Below, in pieces: positions 1 to 9,001 of a stretch of DNA of 23,070 nucleotides. Source of the stretch: Dinochytrium kinnereticum (Eukaryota; Chytridiomycota; Chytridiomycetes; Chytridiales; Chytridiaceae); assembly GCA_027604005.1 (NCBI GenBank), contig JADGJT010000362.1, positions 1 through 23,070 of the forward strand, read 5' to 3'. The first letter of the stretch is position 1. Each line of letters starts with the position of its first letter. A model generated the notes under the pieces. That model had not been told where the DNA came from and searched no databases. It saw nothing but the letters and a program-made list of their open reading frames with translations. Made by a program: the position numbers and the translations under genes.

Positions 1-279
1 TCTAGTAGCCCCTTCTACCTAGGTACGTGTGATCTCCGTATAGGTTCGTTTTGTTATTGTTTTTTCGTTATTTTTCCCTTTCACATAATAGAGCTGCTTG
101 AGAACCACTGGCAAAGTAGTTACAGCAAACAAAATCCTTGCCTCAGCAAAAGAGGAGCTGTAGCCACCCACGGACCTTGAAGGACGTTCAAGAACGAGGA
201 TGGCGCGGCACAGTGAATTCTTTCTCCATAGTGGTCAAGGCTTGAAGGATGGAGGGCCAAAGAGAGAAACTCACATTGA
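1..279. other. No gene seen
   Basis: I see no convincing coding region, RNA gene or repeat here. The short open frames lack family resemblance. The stretch may hold the decayed 5' part of the AP-endonuclease relic that becomes recognisable near position 280, but no N-terminal motif of that family could be found. Confidence 0.4.
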
Positions 280-800
280 CTAGTGATTTTGAACAGCAGA
301 ATGACCATCTGGTCTGCTTACAAGAGACCAGGAATTGGTCAAAAGAGAGAGGAATTCTGGGATCAACTTTTGTAATTTGAGGAATTGGACGGTACATTTT
401 TAACGACATGAGAACTGGTTATACCGGGCGTTATGACATGTCTGTACGTAACGGACTTCCTATAATAGAAGGAGAAGCTAAAAAAAAGGCATAGACCTTA
501 GGGAAGATAATATGAGTGATGAAACTTCATGTTGAAAATGAATGTAGATGTGTAACCATATCGCTACCAGGACTTTATATAGTTAATGTATATGTCCCTA
601 ATGGATCGCGAACAGAAGCGCGACAAGAATACAAGATGAAATTCTTAGTGAAACTACATAGATTTATTGTAGAAATGAAAAGAAGGAAAAGCACGATAGT
701 CGCAGGCGACTTGAACGTAGCTAGATCTTCATTCGACATTTAGATATCCATCCAGAATGGTTGGATATTCAGGATTTGAACAAGAAGAAGTTAAAATGTT
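280..800 (+). pseudogene. Exonuclease III-type AP endonuclease relic
   Basis: Degenerate remains of the exonuclease III/APE endonuclease family, which cuts DNA at abasic sites. In order the sequence shows a VCLQET block near 312-330 (the family's conserved metal-binding Glu region), a GYTGRYDM block near 415-440 resembling GYSGVA, a block NVYVPNG near 580-602, and the catalytic-type motif GDLNVA near 704-721. After a frame change, GYSGFEQEEVKMF near 758-797 resembles the family's AGFT-EE segment. Stops and at least two frame shifts break the frame, and the C-terminal third (the SDH catalytic end) is absent. The relic runs directly into retrotransposon sequence. It could be a decayed host gene or the endonuclease of a non-LTR element; the match to APE-type spacing favours the AP-endonuclease branch. 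Confidence 0.6.
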
Positions 801-803
801 CAA

Positions 804-1860
804 ATGACCTATACTTTTGCAGATCTAGAGGTATACATCAGTGAAGCTGATGATAAACGTGACAAGAAGAAGTCACGAAATAAGAAAAATCGAGAAGATT
901 TATTGATCGAAGACGTTTTAGCCTTTGGCAAGACGAGTAAAGATTTTGCGGTACATCAGAGAGATGATCCTGATTACGCCGATGTTATTCTATTCCTTGA
1001 GAAAGGGATATTACCAGATGATGAATATCTGAAGAAAGATGTGTTATTGAATGCACAACATATGATAACGAGAAATGGGTTATTATATAGAGTTAACGCG
1101 AGAGAGTCCCACAGTGTGTCCCAAAGCCGTCAAGATCTATTCCATCAGAACAGATCCACGACGACATGATGACTGGCGCGCATCTTGGTGCCAAGAAGTT
1201 ATTACCGATCATGTTAAAAAAAGATATTGGAAGGCCTAAGGTCACCAAAGTATTTATATGAACATGTCCACAAAGATCAAAATTTCACCTGAAAAAGAAG
1301 CAACCAGTGTGCCCTTGGGAGATAAACCATGGGACAGGGTTGCAATAGATGTTGTTGGACCGTTGAGACGATCTAACCGAGGAAACAAATATGTAGTCGT
1401 ATTGACAGACTATTTGAAAAAGTGATAGTAGAGCAATGTTTTTGTAGATTTGGAACACCAGATATCCCACATGCAGATAAACCCAAGTCGATTTCCGAAT
1501 TGATCTGATGAGGAAAGTCAGTGTTACACCAGACATGTCCCAGTCATTTCTCGATGCCATATTGGCCACAAGCCAATGGTTTAGTTGAAAGAACTAATAA
1601 GACGTTATGCCAGATGATTAGAGCATACGTAAATCAAAGAACACATGCCGATTGGGATGATGTGTTGCCTTATATACTATACGCGTATAGAACTACCATG
1701 CATCCGACGACGAGAGAGACGCCTTTCTTGTTGATGTTTGGAAGAGATCCGATAACTCCAGCAGATTTGAGATTTGGAATTAATATATCGTCAGACGATG
1801 TATATGCTGAGGAGTATCCAGATCCTAGAACGTGGTCCAATATAGATGGCCCTACACCAT
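804..1860 (+). mobile_element. Ty3/gypsy integrase relic
   Basis: Broken fragment of a Ty3/gypsy polyprotein covering the end of the RNase H region and the integrase. Frame 804-1169 holds the segment before the integrase zinc finger (HMITRNGLLYRVN). A shifted frame near 1160-1290 has a GAHLGAKK histidine block and a CPQR remnant in which the second zinc-binding Cys seems lost. The integrase core start is clear near 1312-1425 (PWDRVAIDVVGPL, KYVVVLTDY), including the first Asp of the DDE triad. A deletion and stops follow, and the core resumes at 1555-1862 with YWPQANGLVERTNKTL, the Glu-bearing segment, then YRTTMHPTTRETPF. The second Asp region is damaged. No LTR, reverse transcriptase or protease is seen beside it, so it is a non-functional internal fragment. 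Confidence 0.85.
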
Positions 1861-1862
1861 AG

Positions 1863-3576
1863 AAAAGATGAACATAAGATACAGGAACAGATTAGTTTTG
1901 CTATCCAATAAATCTTTAAATACATGACATGTAATAGTAGTAGTCAGCAGGAGATTCTTGAAAGAAAAGACAAAAAAAAAAAATAAAATTGAAGCACCAA
2001 AACAAAAACAAACCTTGAAATGAAAAGAAACAGAAAAGAACAAGAAAGAAAAAGAAAAGAGTGGAGCCAACGAAAACGCGGAGGCAAAAAAAAGAAAAAA
2101 CCTCAAAGGAATATCCTTCGCAATATCTTACGAAAAAAAAAAAAAAGGCCAACCCGAGGGAAGAAAAGAAAAGAAAAGAAGGCAAGTGAAAAAACGAGCA
2201 AAACAACAAACAAAAACAACACCCCAAAAAAAAGCCAAAGAATCTCAAACACCCATGACCCCCCCCCTTCCACCAATCAAAAAAAAACACACCTCCATCC
2301 CATTATCCACATCGCGTGGCGTGACACACACATATCTCCATCCAATGAGCGCCATCACCATCATCTCCTGCATGACCATGCACCACCAAAACCAACCAAC
2401 CAACCAGGTGGGAGGATACCTGCATGCAAAAAAAAAAAAAAAAACATAAAAAAATCATGCAAAGATGAAGAAGAAGGGTTTGTTTGATCTTGCCTTTTTT
2501 CCATGATCGGGTTTAGGAGGCTGCCAGCCAATGGGAATGCGGGATGCGCGTGTGACTGATCAGATGTTTGGCTGTTTTTTTGCCCTTATTAGGGTTGCTG
2601 CTGTTCATGCGACTGACTGACTGACTGTCAGTCACATTTGTTCCCAATTCATCCAATTCATTCGACACGTTTTTTGTTCCGGGTGGCTGTCGGAGGGGAA
2701 GGAGGGAAACATTGCCCCAGGCAGGATATTAATTATTACTTGCTGTGTGGGATATTCTTGTTTTCTTGTTGTTTTTCCTTTCAAGAGAACAAGATTGAAA
2801 TATATCAAGGAATATTATTAGGAAGGATACAGCAATGATAATAATAATAATAGCTAATAGCTTTGTATATTGAGAGCCTTTTTTTTTTTTTGTTTCTTCT
2901 TCTTCTCATTCTTTTGAGGCCAAGCAAATAACACACACACAGTGCGAGAGAGAGAGAGAGAGCAACAAACAACAACCAGAAGAAAAATGCAATGAAACAA
3001 ACACAAAAAAAAAAAAAAAAAAAAAGGAAATAGAAATGGGTGCCTGCGTGCGGGGGTAAAGAAGAGCCCTCTGGACCCTGGTAAAGGAAAGAAAAAACAA
3101 GAAAGAAAGAAGAAAAAGAAAAAAAAGCATCAACAAAAAAAAAAAGAGATAAACTGAACTGCAAAGAGTGGATAAGATGTATGTGTACATAAAAGTGATG
3201 GATGGCAAGGGGGAGGGGCAACGAGCAAGAACAAAGAAAAATAGGCATCGACAAAAAAGAGGTAAAGAACAATCAACGCGCCAACAACCTCAAAAGAAGA
3301 AAAAGAAGAAACACCAAACAATGACCATCCTGCTATGAGCACTTGGGTGTTTTCCACAGCAGTGGCATGAGCAAAATGAAAAGGAGGCTGCCCATTTGAC
3401 TCTTGAAAAACGATTCAAATTGCCTGCAGTCCACCACCACCATTCGCTCCACCAAAACCAAACCACAGGAGCAATGACACGCTCCGCACAGCCCTGTTCT
3501 TGTTCACCACCGCAACTCGCTCGACCACTCACAGAGTATCGGTCCGCCCCCCCCCCCCTCACTCCCCACCCAATCC
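1863..3576. repeat. A-rich and purine-rich low-complexity DNA
   Basis: There is no gene I can support here. The sequence is dominated by poly-A and A/G runs (for example 1970-2190, 2418-2450, 3003-3026), a (GA)n run near 2945-2962, poly-T near 2879-2892 and tandem GACT units at 2611-2634 ending in a small perfect inverted repeat (GACTGAC, one base, GTCAGTC). The open frames here translate only to Lys/Arg-rich or Phe-rich low-complexity peptides, as expected from A-tracts read in frame. Confidence 0.6.
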
Positions 3577-3960
3577 TCAAAGTCCTCCTCTCCCACCCTT
3601 CCTCCTCAACAGCGGGGGAAACGACGGCGGGGACTCTGGAGAGGCCGAAAAGATGGAAGGCTGATGATGATGATGATGATGATTCCTGGAACCAAATGCC
3701 ATTGAGGCGGCCGGGTGAGAGAAGGAAGAGTGGAGCGGCGGGGACGATGAACTTGAAGAGGAGGTTGGAGAGGGGTAAGGATTTGAAGAGGCAAATGTGA
3801 GAGGTTTGATGGTGGAGGGCATGTCGATCGAGTCAAAGTGGGCAGCAGAGGATGAGGATGAGGAGGATGATGATGATGTTGAGGAGGATTGCGCAGAGTT
3901 GTGGTGGTGGTGTTGGTGAGAGGAGGAGGAGGCGGGATCGTGACGGACGATAAAGTCCAT
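3577..3960 (-). CDS. Ser/His-rich open frame, doubtful
   Basis: Open frame of 127 codons starting MDFIVRHDPASSSSHQ, followed by a long Ser run (near residues 28-38), a second Ser run near 68-74, a His run near 93-98 and a Pro-rich end. Fungal transcription factors often have such low-complexity N-termini, and the first 16 residues are not themselves low-complexity, so this could be the first exon of a regulator gene. Against this, it lies in a microsatellite field where (GAT)n and (GAG)n alone would create His and Ser runs, no DNA-binding domain is visible downstream, and no clear donor could be fixed. I cannot identify it. Confidence 0.2.
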   Translation of the reverse strand: MDFIVRHDPASSSSHQHHHHNSAQSSSTSSSSSSSSSSAAHFDSIDMPSTIKPLTFASSNPYPSPTSSSSSSSPPLHSSFSHPAASMAFGSRNHHHHHHQPSIFSASPESPPSFPPLLRRKGGRGGL

Positions 3961-5160
3961 GCGAAGGCATTGAGGCGAGCAGTAGAGGCCCTGATGCTAT
4001 GATTTTGATGAGAAAGAGGTGGTGGGGATGGTTGTTAGCATGAGTAGATTGATCATGGAGTGTGTGAGTGTGAGTGAATGTGGATATCCGTCGTCGTCGT
4101 CGTCGTCCTCACCTCTATTCTCTTTTCGCAGACAAGGCACCACTGCACAAAGTAGTCCATCTTTCTTGATAGAATAGCAGCGGATGTGTGGAGAGAGTGT
4201 AGAGTGTAGGTGGTAGGTGTAGATAGGAGTAGGAGTAAGGAAGGAAGGGGGTGGGTGTAATGTTATAAGGGTTGGATGGGGATGGCAGCAACAAGCAGAT
4301 GGGAGAGGGTTTAAAAAGGAATAAATAATAATAATAATAATAATTATTATTATTATTTATTTATTTATTTATTTATTTATTATGAGGAGAGAACAGAAGG
4401 AGAGAGAAGAAGAAGAAGAAGAGGAGAGAGAAGAGGGAAGAGGGAAGGATATTTATATTTAATAATTCATAATTAATTAATTTATTCACCATCATTCAAT
4501 AATAATTGATATTAATATGTATGTAATAATAATATTATTTATTTATTTTAATTTAATTTAAGTTCAATCACCTGCCATCCATCCATCCATCCATCCATCC
4601 ATCCATCCATCCAATTCTAATAATGCATTCAATTCATTCAATTCATTCAATTCATTAATTATTATTTATTATTTATTAGTGCTTGAAGCATTGCTGATAT
4701 CCCGCCAATCAATTATCATTATTATTATTATTATTTATTTTATTTAATTTATTAATAATGAATGAATGAATGAATGAAGTTGATGCTGCACGTGCTCACT
4801 CATTATTAATTAATTCCTGATGATTTGATTGATTTGATCATTCCAACTCCTAACCCTCATCAACGCTGATTGGCAACTGCAATCTCCTTCCGTTGCCTTC
4901 TTGGACAAGGAGGACAAGGAGAGCAAACGAACGTGATCAACCAGCAACCCTTGCACCATCTGTGTCACCACCCAGTCACCACCCCTCCTGATTCTGAATA
5001 TCATGAATATTCTGAATATATCCCTCCCCTCCCTGCATCTCTCCATTTCTCCATTTCTCCACCTCCATCTCCTTCTGTCTGAGAATATTGCCATGAATAT
5101 TCCCTCCATCTTTTTCTTTCTCTGTTTTTTGTTTTATTTTGCAAAATAAATAAATAAATA
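3961..5160. repeat. Microsatellite-dense region
   Basis: Closely packed simple repeats with no gene visible: (CGT)n near 4089-4107, (AAT)n/(ATT)n and (ATTT)n at 4321-4380, (GAA)n near 4409-4420, (CCAT)n near 4573-4612, ATTCA units near 4626-4655, (ATT)n near 4717-4735, (AATG)n near 4757-4778 and (AAAT)n near 5144-5160. Tri- and tetranucleotide units dominate, and the strand bias changes along the stretch. Confidence 0.8.
4330..4357. repeat. Perfect AAT/ATT palindrome
   Basis: An (AAT)n tract meets an (ATT)n tract at 4343/4344, giving a perfect inverted repeat with 14-bp arms and no spacer, followed by an ATTT tract. It can form a cruciform or hairpin and is a likely site of replication slippage. 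No function is implied by sequence alone. Confidence 0.75.
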
Positions 5161-6425
5161 AATCTGCTGCTCAACCAACCTTTCATCAATCAGCGTAACT
5201 CCTTTCCACTCTTTTAATTCTTCTCTGTCTTTCGCTCTTTTCTCCATTTCTTACGCCATCCCCTCTACTATTTCCTACGCCATCCCCTCTACAACTTCTT
5301 ACGCCATCCACCATTTGCTTTTACTCACCCAAAAACAAACCCTCTCCTTCATCTCTCTCTCATTGCGTTTTGCGCTGTTTCTTTTTCTTTTTTTTTTAAC
5401 CTCCCACGTCCAGCCATGATGTGAATGAACCAAAACAGACAAATAAAATGGTGTGATGGATCACCTGCAACGACTGAACCTGGTTTTTTTGTTTTTTTCT
5501 TTTTTTTTTTTTTCTGGAACGAAGGGAAAACAAGCATACGCATTTCACATCTTTTCACATGAATCGTTGTTGGCGAATTCTCAGGATTGGATGTTTCGGG
5601 GGGTATCGAGAAAAAAAAAAAGAAGAAGAAACTACAAAGAAAGAAAGAAACGAAAGAAAGAAAGGAGGATGGAAGGGTCGGTCCAGGTAAAAGATTCACT
5701 GCGCAGCAAGTTACAACATCAGAGACCCAACATCAACCCAACAAACTTCCCCATAAGCGTCTCTCCCTTCCTCATCAACACTCTGCATCAGAGCCGCCAC
5801 AGAACGATGAACGGAGCAGCTGAACAAAAAACACTCACCCAATCCCCTTCAAACCACCAACCCTCCCCCCCGCACCCTCTTCCAACCACCCTCCTCAACA
5901 GACCCTTCCTCCGAGACGAAACCGTCTTGTTATTCAACCACGTAGTTTTCAAGGTAACCATCTGCGAATACAAAAAGGTCAAGCAAGCTCTCAGGTCGTT
6001 GGCCAAACCCACAAAACAAGGAAAACGCATCACGAAGCGTGATCAAAAATCACGCGCGATTCAACACCGAAATGCGTTGCCGTCAGCAGACCCAGTTCTA
6101 CGGCAACTCCAATCCCAAAAAAACTGCCAAAACATCAAGGAAATACATTGTTATATTACGCAAAGCAAAGGAGATGATCGCAGGAAACAAACTGATCAGC
6201 GCTACAACCCCTCCTTCCCCCCCCCCGCTCCATCAGAAAAAAAGGAAACACCAGCTACCAGAAAAAATAACAACAACAACAACAACAAAAAAAAAAGAAC
6301 ATGCAATGACCCCTTTGACCACCAAATGAAAAAACCACAAGCACAACCGTTCAACAGCCAGACAAGCTTTAATAAACACTCATATTACAGATACAGCGGC
6401 AGCCATTCAATCGACCAAAGCACGA
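5161..6425. other. Low-complexity intergenic DNA
   Basis: No gene can be supported. A 331-codon frame on the plus strand at 5453-6448 is open mainly because it runs through T-rich then A-rich tracts; its translation has no domain and shows poly-Phe, poly-Lys and poly-Asn runs. The right end probably contains the 3' untranslated region of the minus-strand nudC gene. Confidence 0.5.
5247..5310. repeat. 24-bp minisatellite, about 2.7 copies
   Basis: Tandem units start near 5247, 5271 and 5295. Each carries the core TACGCCATCC followed by CCTCTAC in the first two copies, and the third copy is truncated. Copies differ by one to three bases. Confidence 0.75.
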
Positions 6426-7785
6426 TCACGAGAACTTTGCGTTGCTAAAATCCATTTCGGGGTGCTAGAAAAACGCTGTTAACTCGAGGGGGAGGGAGAA
6501 GAAAGGCCCCCCAAAAAAAAATAAACAACAACAATCAATTGACCATACCTGCGACTGGAATTTTTTCAGAATGTCTTGCTTCTTGAGGTCATCGCTTGAC
6601 GGGAGACCCATAGACTTTTGACGCTGATCAAACTAAAAAAATTGTTTTTTAAACAAAAGCCGAAACACAACACCCACCACCACCAACCGACAAAAAATCA
6701 CATTGGGAAAGGGAAGCAACGAAAAAGAAAAGAAACGAAAAAAAAAAGAGGAAGAAACCCACCATCATCTTTTCAACCTACAGTCCAGCAAAATGAGTTA
6801 GAAAAAAAGTGTTTACTCACAGAATTTGAGAAGAAAAACAAAACAAAACAAAAAAAACAAACTTACCATTGACCTTGTCTCCCCATCAAGATCGCTCAAC
6901 TTTGAGTTCTCAGGCTCAATCTTGGTGGTGTCGATAGCGGGGTGATGAGCAATGACGTTCTTCCACCACTCCATCTGGTTGATCTTCTCCAGATGGATCT
7001 GAACCTCATCGCTGTCTAGTGACAAGGTGAACGGTCAGGTGATAGCCGTGGGGCATGGTTTTAAAAAAAAAAAAAAAGAAGAAGTTGTAAACGCTCACCC
7101 AAGATCCAAGTGGAATCCTCAAGCTTGATTGACGCGCAAAGGTCTCCCTTGAATAGTAATGTTTTAATAAAAAGGAGGAAGAAGAAAGAAAGAAATAAAC
7201 AAAGTTAGCGCCGTTTCCATCCACAGTCACCGTCATCCACTCGCCAACAAAGTTTAACCATGAAGGTTAAGTAAGAGACGTAAATCAGCGTCAAACCAAA
7301 ACAACAACAATCCTCTTTAATAGTTACATTGAAGATAGGCTCCTTGCCCTTGAACCCAACGCTCAACTCCTTCTTCTTGAGAACAACAGAAAGATCCCGC
7401 CCGCGGGTTCCTTTTGGCACCGGCACAATGATATCAACGTCCTTCAGAGTCTGCTTCCACTTGTACGGAAGGGCTGTCCACATTCAGAGAGAATAAGAAT
7501 CAGTTCAAGCATTCCAGTAAACTCCGCACGGTCCAGTGAGATTTAGGGAAGGTTGAGCCCATACCCCATCATCTCATTAACGTGGTTTTTTTTTATTCCT
7601 GATGAGAAGAAGGGGGGTTTCACTCTTTGAAGCAGAGCAACCCATCCAACCCTTTTGAACAGCGAAGAACCCAGCAGCAGCATCAAGCAAAGAACCTTAC
7701 CCTCCTGCTCCTGCCGCTCCCTCTCCCTATCAGCCTTATCCTTCAAAATCCTCTCCTCCTCAGTGAGCTCCCTGTCTTCAGTCAT
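6426..7785 (-). CDS. nudC: Nuclear distribution protein NudC
   Basis: NudC is a CS-domain (p23-like) co-chaperone that stabilises the LIS1/dynein pathway and is needed for nuclear migration in filamentous fungi. Seven exons: 7701-7785, 7328-7473, 7099-7147, 6867-7015, 6763-6777, 6549-6632, 6426-6464, all in phase, giving 188 aa. Residues 1-28 are a charged helix; the CS domain runs from about 29 (PYKWKQTL) through STWIL to [14 protein letters not shown]; the family C-terminal signature follows ([16 protein letters not shown], then [13 protein letters not shown], ending HPEMDF). The length matches the short fungal form lacking the animal N-terminal domain. The 15-nt fifth exon encodes VEKMM, which the family requires at that point. 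Start chosen as the first ATG, followed by an acidic helix typical of the family. It is divergent to uL14m. Confidence 0.93.
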
Positions 7786-7922
7786 GGCTGCAGTCGCAGT
7801 GTGGGGGGTGCGTGGTGGTTGGGAGGGTTTGGTTTGTTGAGTTCGTTGTCCGCCCCAAACTTTTTGAAATTGTTTGCGTTTTTTTTTTCCTTAACCTTCG
7901 ACTGCCTTTCCACAGGATAACG
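7786..7922. promoter_or_regulatory. Shared promoter region, nudC / uL14m
   Basis: The 137 bp between the divergent start codons of nudC (minus) and uL14m (plus) must contain both 5' untranslated regions and core promoter elements. I see no clear TATA box. A poly-T run near 7880-7889 and G-rich blocks near 7801-7830 are the only obvious composition features. The extent is inferred from the gene models. Confidence 0.5.
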
Positions 7923-8628
7923 ATGGTCAGTTGGCGCTTTGAATATCCGCAGGAACTGCGGGATGAGGTCTTGGGCGGAAGCAGAGTCAGGACTTGTTCT
8001 TGGTGTTGCTGAAGAACCCGCTTTGCAATGCGACTCTTTGGACCTTTGATGCCACTTCACCCAGCCTTTTTCAACTAATCAACCTGCATTTCCTTCCCCA
8101 ACCGACTCCAAACAGATTCTACTAAAGTCTTTGCTCAAGGTCCGCATCCTGCCATTCCGTGAACTCTCCAAAAAAAAAAAACGAAACCAAAAAAAAACAA
8201 AAAACAAACACCACCACCACCAACACCAACAACTAACCCAAAACCCAAAACAGGTCGTGGACAACTCAGGCGCCATCGTCGTAGAATGCATCAACGTCAT
8301 GGGTGGCGCAAGGGTCGCCTCCCTCGGTGACGAAATCGTCTGCGTCGTCAAGAAAGCCCGTCCCGTCTCAAACAGCCCCTCAGCGACCGCCACCCCCGGA
8401 GGTGAAAGCAAGTTGAAGAAGGGAGAGGTGGCAAGAGCGTTGATCGTCAGATGCAAGAAGGAGGTGCGAAGGCTGGATGGGACGTATGTTCGGTTCGATG
8501 ATAACGCTTGTGTCATGCTTAACAAGGCGGGACAGCCGATTGGGAACAGAGTCTTGGGAGTTGTGGCGGCGGAATGTCGGCAAAAAAGGTGGGCAAAGAT
8601 CACTTCTTTGGCTCCAAAGATTGCGTAA
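7923..8628 (+). CDS. MRPL38: Mitochondrial ribosomal protein uL14m
   Basis: Mitochondrial large-subunit protein of the uL14 family (yeast MRPL38). Three exons: 7923-7925 (the ATG alone), 8116-8139, 8254-8628; total 133 aa. Spliced, the N-terminus reads M-ILLKSLLK-VVDNSGA, which aligns residue for residue with the family start and supports the unusual first exon. Further signatures are the VVDNSGA block, GDEIVCVVKKARP, an insert (about residues 57-70) rich in Ser, Ala and Pro, KKGEVARALIVR, RFDDNACVMLN and GNRVLG. The donors are ATG|GTCAGT and the weak AAG|GTCCGC; the second intron has a CTAAC branch site near 8232-8236. Bacterial and cytosolic uL14 lack the hydrophobic MILLKSLL-type lead. The next gene converges on it from the right. 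Confidence 0.88.
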
Positions 8629-9001
8629 AGAAGGGGAGGAGATTTGGTTGGATTGGCACGAGGGAGGATGATGGGGCTTATGTGTTTTCTATCATTATGT
8701 ATGTTTTCATATCTCCCTTCATGCCATTTTCTTTCATCATTTGGCCACCTTCTCCTCGAAACAACACTCCGTTATCTCCCTGGTTGTGACGACCAAGCAC
8801 TTTTCTTTGATCAAATTGATATCCATCTATTTCACATCTAGTCCCCTCCGCAAACGGCTTTTTCCTAAAAACCCACTTCCCCATTCATCAAAAACCATGT
8901 TCCAAAATATCCATATATTTCGCAAACCTTCAACGGTCCATTTGCTCCCAGTTGCTTCTGTTTCCCCCCTTTTGTTTTTTGTTTGTTTGCTTTTCCTTCA
9001 G
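8629..9001. other. Convergent 3' intergenic region
   Basis: 373 bp between the stop codons of uL14m (plus) and the NUD1-like gene (minus). It should hold both 3' untranslated regions and poly(A) sites. It is T-rich on the plus strand, and no further gene is visible. Confidence 0.5.

Noticed and set aside
1852..2487. Overlapping Lys-rich (plus) and Phe-rich (minus) frames
   Set aside because: Both are readings of the same A-rich tract; no start context, domain or splice structure supports a gene.
5453..6448. 331-codon plus-strand open frame
   Set aside because: It is open because of T-rich and A-rich low-complexity tracts; the translation has no domain and its end overlaps the nudC final exon on the other strand.
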